Origin: Vulcanimicrobiota bacterium
GTDB lineage: Bacteria; Vulcanimicrobiota; Vulcanimicrobiia; Vulcanimicrobiales; Vulcanimicrobiaceae
Length of the DNA: 64,000 bases
NCBI GenBank assembly: GCA_003161435.1
Contig: PMOS01000020.1
Span: forward strand, 194,611 to 258,610
Direction: 5' to 3'
Below the pieces are notes generated by a model that saw nothing but the letters and a program-made list of their open reading frames with translations, was not told the DNA's origin and ran no database searches. Position numbers and translations under genes: made by a program. Below, one piece after another: positions 19,753 to 28,717 of this stretch; within the stretch, counting starts at the first letter, position 1, and the number at the start of each line of letters is the position of its first letter.

Positions 19753-20792
19753 GGTTGGATCCGCGCGAGCTCTTCGCTCGCGGCTTCGAACGCGCGATCT
19801 CTCTGACCAGCCCCAAACGAGGCTGCCGTATCACGCTCGATCCGGACCCGTTCGACGGCCGCGTCTGGACGATCGACGCGTTCTACGAATGGTCGGCGCA
19901 GTATTTCGACCGTCCGGCCGAGTTTTTCCGCGACTTCCTCGACGGCCGGAAGCTGACGGTCCGTCTGGTCGAAGGCGAAGCCGACGGCGCGCGGCGCGTT
20001 TTCACGTTCGACTCGCCCATCGCGAGCCGTTTCGCGGAGAATGCGCGCGTGCCGGTCGTTTGGTTTCGCGCGGCGCGGCCGGCGCGCGCGGTCGCGCTTC
20101 TCGTCCCGGGCTGGACTCGCCCGGACCGGCGGCTGGAGGAGGGCTGGTGCCGCGCCCTCGCCGGCCACGGAATCGACGTGCTCTTGCTGACCGTGCCGTA
20201 TCATCTCGAGCGCGCGCCCAGCGGAACGTGGAGCGGTGAATACTTCATCAGCCAGAACGTCTTCTGGACGGTCGCGAACTTCCGCCAGCTGGTCGCCGAG
20301 ATCCGGGCGCTGGTGCAACTGGTCCGTCCCGACTACGACCGCGTCGGATTGATCGGCGTCAGCAGCGGCGGCTTTCAGGCCGGCCTCGCGACGCTCGGCG
20401 AGGACGTCGACGTGCTCTTCCCGGTCATGACCGGCGCCGGGCTCGGCGCGATCGCCTGGGAGAGCCTGCTCACGCACGAGGTGAAAGCGGCGCTGATCGG
20501 GCGTGGGGTTTCACGCGAAGCGCTCTCGCGTGCGTGGTCGATCACCGACATGGCCGTCGTCGGCCGCCATACGCTGGCGCGGCGGGTGCGGCAGTACGTC
20601 ACGCTGTATGACGCCGTCATGCCGTTGCAGTATCAGGAGCGCCTCTGGCACATCTACGGCGAGCCGCCGCGCGTCGATCTGCGCACGTCGCATTACAGCG
20701 TCGTGTTCTCGCTGCCGGCGGTCCTGCGCGAAATGGCGTCGATACTGCTGGCCCCGGACGAGCAGCGCCTGCGCGACGCGCGAGCCGGCTAG
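19749..20792 (+). CDS. Alpha/beta hydrolase in STAND operon
   Basis: A 347-residue serine hydrolase. The nucleophile elbow is GVSSGG with Ser205, after the core strand VALLVPGWTRPDRRLEEGWC. A likely catalytic His lies near the C-terminus in RTSHYSVV. It resembles the Abhydrolase_18-type cluster of uncharacterised hydrolases, with no signal peptide or membrane anchor. Substrate unknown; lipid, ester and peptide are all possible. It overlaps the STAND NTPase stop (ATGA) and is followed seven bases later by the DHH-like gene, so it is translationally linked to both. Confidence 0.8.
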   Translation: MRLDPRELFARGFERAISLTSPKRGCRITLDPDPFDGRVWTIDAFYEWSAQYFDRPAEFFRDFLDGRKLTVRLVEGEADGARRVFTFDSPIASRFAENARVPVVWFRAARPARAVALLVPGWTRPDRRLEEGWCRALAGHGIDVLLLTVPYHLERAPSGTWSGEYFISQNVFWTVANFRQLVAEIRALVQLVRPDYDRVGLIGVSSGGFQAGLATLGEDVDVLFPVMTGAGLGAIAWESLLTHEVKAALIGRGVSREALSRAWSITDMAVVGRHTLARRVRQYVTLYDAVMPLQYQERLWHIYGEPPRVDLRTSHYSVVFSLPAVLREMASILLAPDEQRLRDARAG

Positions 20793-20799
20793 CGCTCTC

Positions 20800-23217
20800 G
20801 TGGATTTCCGGTATCGCTTCGTCGGATTCGGGACCCATTTCACGCCGGGATCGGGATTTCGCGCGCCCGGCGACACCGCGAACCCCACCACGCTGTACGC
20901 GAACGAGCTCGCCGTCGACGTCGGTGGACGCGCGTGGGGGATCGACGGCGAGGCCGCCGCGGTTCTCGACCATCACCTGATCGATCCCGGGCGCGCGCCG
21001 TCGGCCTCGACGGCGGTACTCCATCGAGCCGAGGCGATCCGTTCGCGCTTCCGTGCAAACGGTGCCCCGGCGATCTGGCTCGTCGCGCATCGCGACCCGG
21101 ACTTTGACGCCTTCACCGCGATGTATCTGGCGCGGCACCTCATCGCCGACGACGAGCTGACGTGCGACTGGCTCGCCCACGGCGTGGATCCGTCAGGTTG
21201 GTTCGACATCACGCTCCAACGGCCGCGGATCGATTGGTTCGATCCGCTCGCCGCGAACGCGTTCCCGCCGAACCTGCGCTGGGCGGTTCGGCTGGCCGGA
21301 TACGCCTCGGCGGTCGATCATGCGCGCCGCATCTACTGCGCCCGCAACGAGGCGCTGCATTCGATCCTGTACGCGGCCCTGCAGCGCGGCCGGCCGTACC
21401 TCGACGAGCTCAGCGGCGCCGTCGAGTTCTATGACGCGGCGCGCGAGCGGCTCGAGCTCGGCGCGAACCCGTTCTACGACTCGGTGCTCGCACAGAGCAC
21501 CGCCTTCGCCCCGGAGCTGGCGATGCTGCGGCGCGAAACCGAGCACTACGAACGCGACGTCTCCCGCGCGCGCCGGGCGATCGCCTTCGTTCCCATCGCA
21601 CCCGAAAACTTCGACGACGCGTACGCAGCCGCCCAGCGCATCGCGCTCGAACCGCTCGAGGCGCGCAGCACGGAGCGGGCCGAGCTGCTGCAAGCGCAAC
21701 AGCGCCGTCCGGTGGACGCCCTCTACCTGCGCGACCCGGAATGTCTGCTGTTCAAGGAATGGGCGCGCATCGACGCGCACAACACCGCGCTCGGCGCTGG
21801 GTTCACCCTCACCTGCATCGCGTACACCGCGCCGAGCGACGGGCGCAGTACGGGCCGCACCGACTACTTCGTCGCGCTCGACCCCGAGCAGGGACGCGGT
21901 CTGCAGCTCTACCGCGTCTGGGCGCAGCTGCAAAACGCCGAAGTTTCGGCGCTGCAGGTTGCACGCCCGATGCCGGCGGCCGATCACGTCCGCCACGGAT
22001 ACGAGGGCCGGGCGGGAGCGTACCCCGGCTTCGACGATCCGTGGTACGACGGCGTCAACTACGATTGCACGATCGTCGTCTCGCCGAGCCGTGGTACGGC
22101 GATCCGCCCCAGCGGGACGCGAGCAGATCTGAGCGACGACGCCGTCGCGCGCATCGTGCGTGCGGAGCTCGAGGATTGCGCCTACGCCGGCGACACGCAG
22201 ATCGAGGATGCGGCGTCGCTGATGACGAGCGACGCCGATCTCGAGCCGGTGAGCTATCGCTTCGCGCGTTTCGTGCTCACGCGGGCCGTCGACGTCATGG
22301 ACGACGCCATGGCCGCGCAGGTCGCGGGCCACCTCTGGCCGGCGCTGCAAGGAGGCGCGGCCGACGGTGCCGTTCCGGACGGAGCCCTGCACACGTTCAC
22401 CTATCGGCGTGCGGGCCTGCTCGGGGTGCGGTCGCGCCGCGGCGTCGCCGTGGCGTATCTTCCGCAAGCCGAACGCGGCGCGAACGAGATCGCGGCGCAG
22501 TTCAAGGAAGTCGCCGAGATTACGCGCGAGGTGGTCGCGCTGACCTCGGCGGCGCGCGGCGACACGCCGGCTTCGCGCGACGGCCTGGAGGCTCGCGTCG
22601 CCCACGGTCAGGAGCTGCTGCGCCGGCTGAGCCACCTGCGCAGCATGCTCGCGTCAGCCGAAGACGGTGAGTTCATCGCGGGCTTCATCGAAAACGTCGG
22701 CTTCGACGGCGTGCTCGCGACGTTTCACGAATTGAACCGCGCCGAAATGGCGGCGCTGCAGACCAAGAAGATGGATCTCCAGACCGCGCAGATCCTCAAG
22801 CACGCCCACGTCGTCGCGGACGTGCAGGTCAAGGTCGAATGGTTGGAGCTCCTGTTCGTCGGGGTCTACGCGACCGAGCTGTGCGCGGTCATCGCGACCG
22901 CACTGCAGGGCCGCTATGCGCTGCTGTTCACGATGATCGGCTCGGTGGTTCTGACGCTGGCGGCCGCGAGCTATCTGCGGCCGTGGGACAACGCCAAACA
23001 GGAGAGCGCGAAAGAACAGAGCGCCGACGCGCCGGCTGCGGCGGTTCGGCGATGGCCGCCCTGGTCGGTGATGATCGTGGTGGCGGTCGGGTTGCTGTTG
23101 CTCGGCATCGTCGCGGCACTCTACGAGACGGGCTGGCCGCAGCAGCTCTTTCATTACCGCGACCTGCCGGGACTGCGTTCGCCCGCCGACGCCGATCGGA
23201 CGGACCGCAAAGCCTAG
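20800..23217 (+). CDS. Membrane-anchored protein with DHH-phosphoesterase-like motifs
   Basis: 805 residues. The N-terminal ~200 residues carry VLDHH (D57-H58-H59), HRDPDFDAF (H97, D99, D101, D103) and a later VDHARRI. These are the metal-ligand signatures of DHH phosphoesterases, but the DHH motif precedes the HxDxD motif, opposite to RecJ/NrnA order. The middle (200-640) is soluble and unrecognised. The C-terminus has about three transmembrane helices (LLFVGVYATELCAVIATAL, ALLFTMIGSVVLTLAAASYL and VMIVVAVGLLLLGIVAAL). A GTG at 20800 follows the upstream stop. Activity as a nucleotide or signal phosphodiesterase is only a guess. Confidence 0.6.
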   Translation: MDFRYRFVGFGTHFTPGSGFRAPGDTANPTTLYANELAVDVGGRAWGIDGEAAAVLDHHLIDPGRAPSASTAVLHRAEAIRSRFRANGAPAIWLVAHRDPDFDAFTAMYLARHLIADDELTCDWLAHGVDPSGWFDITLQRPRIDWFDPLAANAFPPNLRWAVRLAGYASAVDHARRIYCARNEALHSILYAALQRGRPYLDELSGAVEFYDAARERLELGANPFYDSVLAQSTAFAPELAMLRRETEHYERDVSRARRAIAFVPIAPENFDDAYAAAQRIALEPLEARSTERAELLQAQQRRPVDALYLRDPECLLFKEWARIDAHNTALGAGFTLTCIAYTAPSDGRSTGRTDYFVALDPEQGRGLQLYRVWAQLQNAEVSALQVARPMPAADHVRHGYEGRAGAYPGFDDPWYDGVNYDCTIVVSPSRGTAIRPSGTRADLSDDAVARIVRAELEDCAYAGDTQIEDAASLMTSDADLEPVSYRFARFVLTRAVDVMDDAMAAQVAGHLWPALQGGAADGAVPDGALHTFTYRRAGLLGVRSRRGVAVAYLPQAERGANEIAAQFKEVAEITREVVALTSAARGDTPASRDGLEARVAHGQELLRRLSHLRSMLASAEDGEFIAGFIENVGFDGVLATFHELNRAEMAALQTKKMDLQTAQILKHAHVVADVQVKVEWLELLFVGVYATELCAVIATALQGRYALLFTMIGSVVLTLAAASYLRPWDNAKQESAKEQSADAPAAAVRRWPPWSVMIVVAVGLLLLGIVAALYETGWPQQLFHYRDLPGLRSPADADRTDRKA

Positions 23218-24482
23218 TGGAGCGGCCGCTGAGCCTGCGCGCGCAGCTGACGATCGCGTGCCCGTGGTTCGCCTACAACGTGCAATGGGGCGCGTTGCTG
23301 CCGATCGTCCTTCCGGCGCAAGTCGCGGCGCTCGCGCCCGGCAGCAAAGAGCTCGTGCTGGGCGGCGTGATGAACGCGGGCGCGCTGGTCGCGCTCGTCG
23401 TGACGCCGCTCGCCGGCGCGCTCTCCGACCGTTGGCGTGGCGGACGCCGCCCGTTCGTGCTCGCCGGCGGATTGGCGAACGTCGCCGCGCTCGTCATGCT
23501 CGGCGCGCTCGGCGGCCACGCGCCGCTCGGAGCCTTCGTCGCCGCGATCCTCGCGCTGCAATTCGCGACCAACGTGTGGGGAGGGCCGTACGCGGCGACG
23601 ATCCCCGACCGGGTTCCGCCGGCGGATCGCGCCGTCGCCAGCGCTTGGATGATGGTGATGACGGTGCTGGGCACCGTCGCCGGCGCGGTGCTGAGCGGGA
23701 TGCTCGTGCAGCGCGGCAACTTCTTCGCAGCGTACGCATTCGTCGCGGCGGTGCTCGTGGTTTGCATCCTGCTGAGCTTCGGCCCCGCGCCGGGTACGCT
23801 GCCGCAGGCGTCCACGCCGAGCGCTCGCGCGCCCGCCAAGGTGCCGTTCTTCCCACCGCTGCGGCTGAATCGTGCGTTCTACATCGTGCTGATCACGCGC
23901 GCGTTCGTCACGATGGGCGTCTACTCGGTGTACGGGTTCTTTCTCTACTTTCTCGGCGACGTCGTCCACGTCGCGCAGCCGGCGACGAACGGATCGCTGC
24001 TGCTCGGCGTCGCGGCACTGGTCGGCGTTCCCGCCGCGCTCCTCGCCGGCCGGCTGAGTAGCCGCTTCGGCGTCGTGCGCATCGTCGTGATCGCGTCGGC
24101 GGTGATGGCGCTCTCGGCGGCGGCGTTCGTGGCAATCGTCTACTACCCGTCGTGGTCCGCCACGATCGTGCTGGCCATCGTGTACGGTGCGGCGAACTGC
24201 GCGTATCAGGCCGTCGACTGGGCGCTCGCGATCCTGGTCCTCCCCGACGAACAGCAGGCGGGCAAGGACATGGGGATCTGGCACGCGTCGTTCGTTCTGC
24301 CGCAGGCGATCGCGCCGGGACTGACCGGGCTCGTCATCGCCGCCTCAAAGCCGGTTTCGCTCCAGCTCGGCTACGCCGTCGCGTTCGGGCTCGCGGCGCT
24401 GTGGTTCGGGGTCGGGGCGCTGGTCGTGGCCCGGTTACGACCAGCGCTGCCTGAGGCCGCCACGGCGGCGCAGCCGACGTAA
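23217..24482 (+). CDS. MFS transporter
   Basis: A 421-residue major facilitator with about 12 hydrophobic segments. The loop 2-3 signature appears as PLAGALSDRWRGGRRPFVLA, and a long central loop holds ASTPSARAPAKVPFFPPLRL. The order and motifs resemble the sugar/GPH-type MFS set, but the substrate is unknown. The GTG start shares one base with the TAG of the preceding gene (TAGTG), making four coupled genes. A decayed duplicate of its middle third lies at 14790-15094. The hom leader promoter begins 29 bases after the stop. Confidence 0.85.
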   Translation: MERPLSLRAQLTIACPWFAYNVQWGALLPIVLPAQVAALAPGSKELVLGGVMNAGALVALVVTPLAGALSDRWRGGRRPFVLAGGLANVAALVMLGALGGHAPLGAFVAAILALQFATNVWGGPYAATIPDRVPPADRAVASAWMMVMTVLGTVAGAVLSGMLVQRGNFFAAYAFVAAVLVVCILLSFGPAPGTLPQASTPSARAPAKVPFFPPLRLNRAFYIVLITRAFVTMGVYSVYGFFLYFLGDVVHVAQPATNGSLLLGVAALVGVPAALLAGRLSSRFGVVRIVVIASAVMALSAAAFVAIVYYPSWSATIVLAIVYGAANCAYQAVDWALAILVLPDEQQAGKDMGIWHASFVLPQAIAPGLTGLVIAASKPVSLQLGYAVAFGLAALWFGVGALVVARLRPALPEAATAAQPT

Positions 24483-24510
24483 AGCGTTTGCCAGACGCTC
24501 GGTCGGCCTC

Positions 24511-24539
24511 TTGCGCGATCGGGCTACGCGTGATACGGT
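24511..24539 (+). promoter_or_regulatory. Promoter of the hom leader (leaderless start)
   Basis: TTGCGC (24511-24516) and TACGGT (24534-24539, extended TGA before it) are separated by 17 bases. The leader ATG begins six bases after the -10 box, so the transcript should be leaderless, as at metYX and ilvE. Confidence 0.6.
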
Positions 24540-24545
24540 CCCGGC

Positions 24546-24641
24546 ATGGCCGCGTACCGCGCGATCCTTTCGATCGCGATTACGACGACGACGACGATGA
24601 CGACCCTGTGCGAGGGCCGGTCTAGATCGACGTTGCCGTAG
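24546..24641 (+). CDS. Thr/Ile-rich leader peptide of hom
   Basis: A 31-codon ORF at the predicted transcription start. It begins MAAYRAILSIAI, then has five consecutive Thr codons, Met and two more Thr, and closes LCEGRSRSTLP. It holds three Ile and eight Thr codons with one internal Met, all end products of the homoserine branch. The pattern recalls the E. coli thr leader. It lies upstream of homoserine dehydrogenase and ends about 20 bases before a strong terminator stem. The tail EGRSRSTLP parallels EGRCRSSLP of the met leader at both peptide and DNA level. Confidence 0.8.
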   Translation: MAAYRAILSIAITTTTTMTTLCEGRSRSTLP

Positions 24642-24695
24642 CTCGGCCAACCGATCAGGACAAAGGCCCTCGCCGCAACGGCGAGGGCCTTTTTC
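24610..24695 (+). terminator. hom attenuator: antiterminator arm and terminator hairpin
   Basis: The terminator is a perfect 13-base-pair stem AAAGGCCCTCGCC / GGCGAGGGCCTTT (24662-24692), with a five-base loop and a T-rich tail. The sequence GCGAGGGCC (24610-24618), in the leader ORF three codons after the Thr run, is identical to the 3' arm. It is therefore perfectly complementary over nine bases to the 5' arm. A ribosome stalled on Thr/Ile codons would leave it free to form the antiterminator. A further hairpin, GTTGCCG/CGGCCAAC, spans the leader stop codon. Confidence 0.8.
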
Positions 24696-24724
24696 GTCTC
24701 CGGGCCCATCACCAGCTCCCTTCC

Positions 24725-25918
24725 ATGGAGGTTCCCGTGCAAACCCTACCGCGTGTTCTCTGCTCGTCCGATGCGATTTCGTCCGCGACGTCGCCGGCGA
24801 CGACGCGCGCGCAAGGCCTGGGTTTGCTCGGCTGCGGTACCGTCGGCTCCGGCGTCGCGCGCCGTCTGCTCGCGTCACATCCCGGCTTGATCCGCGGGAT
24901 CGCGGTGCGCGACCCGCACAAGTCGCGCGACATCGCGTGGGACGATTTCTCGAGCGATGCGTTCGACCTCGTCGACGATCCGGCGGTCCGCGTCGTGGTC
25001 GAGTGCATCGGCGGGCTCGGGCTGGCGCGCGAGCTGATCCTGCGCGCGATCGCGCGCGGCAAAGACGTGGTCACCGCCAACAAAGATCTCATCGCGACCG
25101 AAGGACCCTGGCTGGCCGCGTTCGCCGCTCGCACCGGCGCATCGTTGCGCTACGAGGCGGCGGTGGGCGGCGCGATCCCGATCGTGCGTGCGCTCGGCAG
25201 TTCGCTCGCCGGCGAGCACGTGCTGGAGATCGGCGGCGTGTTGAACGGCACGACAAACTTCATCCTCGACGCGATGGAGAGCGGCGCGCGGTACGACGAG
25301 GCACTCGAAGAGGCGCAACGGCTCGGCTTCGCCGAGTCCGATCCGCGCAGCGACGTCGACGGCCACGACGCCGCGCACAAGCTCGCGATCCTGGCCGGGC
25401 TGGCCTTTCGGCGACCGTCCGTCTCCCGTTCGCTGGGGCGCCGCGGCATCGCCGACATCTCGTCGGCTGACATCGAAGCGGGTGCGGCGCGGGGCTTGCG
25501 GCTCAAGCTGCTCGCGGTCGCCCGCCGCGCCGGTGACGCGATCGAGGCGGGCGTCACCCCCGCGTACGTGCCGGAGGACCATCCGTTCGCCCGCGCGCGT
25601 GGAGCTGAGAACGTCGTGCGGGTGTTGGGGCGGGGCTGCGGGCCGCTCGTGTTTTCCGGCGCCGGTGCGGGCGGTGACGCGACGGCGTCTGCCGTCGTCG
25701 CCGACGTTCTCGCCGCGCTCGAATCGCGCGAACGCGTCCCCGCGCATGACGGCGAGGATCTGGTCGTGCGGTCGCTTCGCGCACCGGTGCTCGTGCGTTT
25801 CGCCGACGGCCGCGTCGTGATGGGCGATGCGATCTCGCTCGATGCGCTCGAAGCGTCGGGTGCCGGCGGTCGCCGCGACGTCGCGTCGATCATCCCGGTG
25901 TGGAGCGACGCAGCATAG
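24725..25918 (+). CDS. hom: Homoserine dehydrogenase
   Basis: 397 residues. After an unusual ~30-residue N-terminal extension comes the NAD(P)-binding motif LGLLGCGTVGSGVARRL. NKDLIATEG, NGTTNFILDAM and DVDGHDAAHKLAILAGLAFR (catalytic Lys in the last) follow, with GAGAGGDATASAVVADV near the end. It reduces aspartate semialdehyde to homoserine, the precursor of Met and Thr. No C-terminal ACT domain is present, so allosteric Thr inhibition is not expected through ACT; the Thr/Ile leader attenuator offers control at transcription instead. The ATG at 24725 is used. Confidence 0.92.
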   Translation: MEVPVQTLPRVLCSSDAISSATSPATTRAQGLGLLGCGTVGSGVARRLLASHPGLIRGIAVRDPHKSRDIAWDDFSSDAFDLVDDPAVRVVVECIGGLGLARELILRAIARGKDVVTANKDLIATEGPWLAAFAARTGASLRYEAAVGGAIPIVRALGSSLAGEHVLEIGGVLNGTTNFILDAMESGARYDEALEEAQRLGFAESDPRSDVDGHDAAHKLAILAGLAFRRPSVSRSLGRRGIADISSADIEAGAARGLRLKLLAVARRAGDAIEAGVTPAYVPEDHPFARARGAENVVRVLGRGCGPLVFSGAGAGGDATASAVVADVLAALESRERVPAHDGEDLVVRSLRAPVLVRFADGRVVMGDAISLDALEASGAGGRRDVASIIPVWSDAA

Positions 25919-25975
25919 GGCCGAACGGCCCACGCCGACGTAAAACCGTCGCCGACGATCTCGCTCGCGGCGTCG

Positions 25976-26425
25976 TTGGGCGCTTCCCCCACGATACCGG
26001 CACCACCGCCGACCGCAACGGATATCCTGGCGCGCGTGACGCGCCGCGACGCGGCGATCGAGTCGTACTCCGTTCCGGTGCGCATCGACGTGCGGCTGCA
26101 CAAGCTGATCAGCCTGCGGTTCCACCTCAACGGTACGCAGTATTTCAAACGACCGGATCGTCTGGCGCTCGACATGCGCGGTGTGCCGGCGCAGTACCGC
26201 GATCTGTTCGCGGAACTCGGAACGCCGCTCACCTGGTCGAGTCTCTACGATCTACGGTTGGTTGCGTCGACCACGCAGCCCGTGACGTATCAGATCGAGG
26301 GCATCCCCAAACACCGGGGCGACGTCGACCGGATGGTCGTCGACGTCGGCGGCGACGCGACGTTTCAGTGCGGAACGTACACGGTGAACGAGACGCTCGC
26401 CGACGCGGTGTTCACCGGCCGGTGA
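25976..26425 (+). CDS. LolA-like / outer-membrane lipoprotein-sorting-type protein
   Basis: ~149 residues from a TTG; the true start is uncertain because no clear signal peptide or ribosome site is visible. The body reads ILARVTRRDAAIESYSVPVR, LHKLISLRFHLNGTQYFKRP and DRLALDMRG. This is the 'beta-sheet with YxKxPxKLR' look of LolA/LppX-type lipid-carrier domains common in exported proteins. The frame is open back to the hom stop, so a longer N-terminus is possible. It overlaps the convergent sensor gene by 14 bases at its 3' end. Confidence 0.5.
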   Translation: MGASPTIPAPPPTATDILARVTRRDAAIESYSVPVRIDVRLHKLISLRFHLNGTQYFKRPDRLALDMRGVPAQYRDLFAELGTPLTWSSLYDLRLVASTTQPVTYQIEGIPKHRGDVDRMVVDVGGDATFQCGTYTVNETLADAVFTGR

Positions 26426-27989
26426 CCGGCGGCGCCGCCGATTCGTCGGCGACAACGCGATTGCGTCCCATCGTCTTTGCGAGATAGAGCGCGGCGGTCG
26501 CGCGGCGAATCAGCTCCATCCGATCGCCCTGTCCCGTCACGACCGAGGCGACGCCGATGCTGACGCTCAGGCGCTTCGAGGGTACGGCGCCGTGCGCGAT
26601 CTCGAGCGCCGCGACCGCGCCGGCCAGCTCGGCTCCGGCGCGCTTGACCGCCGTGAGGTCAGCATCGCCGAGCAGCACTAGGAACCGATCGTCACCGTAG
26701 CGACCGGCGAGATCGAGCGGACCCCAACCGCCTTGCGCAACCACGGCGGCGATTCGGCGCAGGGCGTCGTCACCGGCGGCGTGACCGTAGGTGTCGTTGT
26801 ATGCGCGGAAACGATCGACGTCGAGGAGGACGGCGGCGGCGGTGCGGCCGCCGCGCGCGCGAGCGGCGCCGCTTTGCGCGAGCCACGCGTCGAGCGCCTC
26901 CCGATTCGCGACTCCGGTGAGCCCGTCGACGTCCTGCCGGCTGCCGAGGCGCGCACGATCGCCACGCGGCGATACGGCGATCGCCAGCGCCAGGAGCACG
27001 CCCTCGATTCCGCGCGCCCCGATCGCCGGGTCTTGCAACCTCGCAGCGAGGTCGCCCGGCAGGAGCAAGGCGATGAACGCGAGGGCGAAGACGCCGGCCG
27101 CCAGCGCCGTCCCCGCGAGGAAGAACCACGCGCCGTCGACCCGCCGCCGAATCGCGATCACGCCCAGCGCGACTTGGAAGAGCATCAGCGCGGCGATGCA
27201 CGTCTCTTCGAGAACATCGGCGGTCCAGAAATCTTGCAGCACATCACCGAGCGTCACCAAGGCTACATCGATAAGCACGAGGGCCCAGGCCGCGCTCGTC
27301 ACCACGCGCGGCAGATGCGCGCGCCTCACGTAGGTGAGCGTGAACCCCATCAGGCCGATGAACACGACCGCCTGCCACGCGGCGTGCAACGGCTGGCTGA
27401 TCTGCGGCGGCGGTCGCGCGATGCCCAGCCACGGCGTCATCAAGCCGGCTTGTCCCGCCATCGCAGCGGCGTACCAGCCGAACAGCGCGCGGCGCTGCAC
27501 GAGCGCGAGCATTCCGAAGATGATCGCGAGCGCCGCGAAGAGACCGAACAACGCGTCGTACCACCAGAAGTGCCAGCCGCCCGCGCCCAGGTCGTCGGCG
27601 TCGACGAGATACGGCGCACCGACGGAGCTCACCGTCGTCGCGCGCAACTCGATCCGATCGGCGGCCCAGGAGTCGGACGGTAGCCGCACGCCCAACACAT
27701 GTCCGGGCAGATCGTCGGTTGCGATGAAGGTCCGGCGTTCGGTACCGGGACCGATCACGACCACCGTGAGATCGCGAACGTACCATGGCGCGCCGATGTA
27801 GAGCGCGGTGTCGACGTGCGGGACGCGGAAGACCGAGACGTATTCCGCCGGCCGGAGGATCGAGGCGCGTTCGACGTCGCCCGGGAGCGTGGCGCCGATC
27901 TCTGCGATCGGCGGCTGCGGTTCGGCCGCGTCCACGGCGAGCGGAAGGAATGTGGCGACGAGCGCGACCAGAACGGCGCCTCGATTCAT
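26412..27989 (-). CDS. Membrane GGDEF-domain protein with degenerate active site
   Basis: 525 residues: signal peptide, a periplasmic 7TMR-DISM-extracellular-like domain (~30-170), about seven or eight membrane helices (~180-385), and a C-terminal GGDEF domain (~400-525) starting DVDGLTGVANREALDAWL. LLDVDRFRAYNDTYGHAAGD is canonical. The GGDEF signature is replaced by RYGDDRF and the upstream RxxD inhibitory site is missing. Diguanylate cyclase activity is therefore doubtful and it may bind GTP or partners instead. The ATG at 27989 lies directly after GGGGAGG, an awkward spacing; 28016 is an alternative start. Confidence 0.75.
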   Translation of the reverse strand: MNRGAVLVALVATFLPLAVDAAEPQPPIAEIGATLPGDVERASILRPAEYVSVFRVPHVDTALYIGAPWYVRDLTVVVIGPGTERRTFIATDDLPGHVLGVRLPSDSWAADRIELRATTVSSVGAPYLVDADDLGAGGWHFWWYDALFGLFAALAIIFGMLALVQRRALFGWYAAAMAGQAGLMTPWLGIARPPPQISQPLHAAWQAVVFIGLMGFTLTYVRRAHLPRVVTSAAWALVLIDVALVTLGDVLQDFWTADVLEETCIAALMLFQVALGVIAIRRRVDGAWFFLAGTALAAGVFALAFIALLLPGDLAARLQDPAIGARGIEGVLLALAIAVSPRGDRARLGSRQDVDGLTGVANREALDAWLAQSGAARARGGRTAAAVLLDVDRFRAYNDTYGHAAGDDALRRIAAVVAQGGWGPLDLAGRYGDDRFLVLLGDADLTAVKRAGAELAGAVAALEIAHGAVPSKRLSVSIGVASVVTGQGDRMELIRRATAALYLAKTMGRNRVVADESAAPPVTGR

Positions 27990-28074
27990 CCTCCCCGCTT
28001 TCGCCGGGAGGACCAAAAGCCCGGTCGCTGAACCCAGGTGCTCGGTTCGCGGCCAGGCCGCTTCGATCGACGTC

Positions 28075-28146
<72 letters not shown>

Positions 28147-28147
<1 letters not shown>

Positions 28148-28599
28148 CAGCGCCCGTCGCTCGTGCGCTCCCGGTCCTTGCGATTGAAGAAGGCGGCGCT
28201 CGACCGCTCGACGGCCCAGCCGCCGCGCCCGTCGTAGATGCTGCGCCGGCGCCGGCCGCGTTTGGGCAACTCGGCGCGCGGCGTGCGGTGCGGGAAGATC
28301 GACATCGTCTCGAGCGGCGCCCCGCAGAAGAAGCCGACCAGGTCGGCGGTCAGCTCGTAGACGGCTTCCGGATTGATCGTCGCGACGCCGCGGAACGCCG
28401 CCGCTCCGCGGTGGCGCAGAACCACGCTCGCGATGTCGGCTTGCTGCGGTTCGATCGTGCACTCGGATTGCGCGCGCACGAGATACAGCCGGCCGTTGAC
28501 GCGCTGCGTGAAGACTTCCGGCAAGATTCCGTTCAGCTCGTCCTCGAGCGCGTCGACGAGACGCTCGAACCAGAGATCGCCATAAGCCGGCGCCTCCAT
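28147..28599 (-). CDS. Hypothetical protein
   Basis: 150 residues, family not recognised. It reads YGDLWFERLVDALEDELNGI, LYLVRAQSECTIEPQ, ADIASVVLRHRGAAAFRGVA and YELTADLVGFFCGAP, then a basic, probably disordered C-terminus (RTPRAELPKRGRRRR). The ATG at 28599 is supported by AAGGAG seven bases upstream. Its stop overlaps the end of the tRNA. Predicted soluble and cytoplasmic. A TATGCT hexamer at 28645-28640 could be its -10 box. Confidence 0.6.
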
Positions 28600-28717
28600 G
28601 CGTTGCTCCTTCATCCGTGAGTGCAGCGAAGTGAACTGTAGCATACCGGCCGCACGGGCCGGGCTCGCTTCGCCGAGTTTTTACAGAGCCGCTCGCTTGT
28701 ACGAGAGGGCTGCGTCC

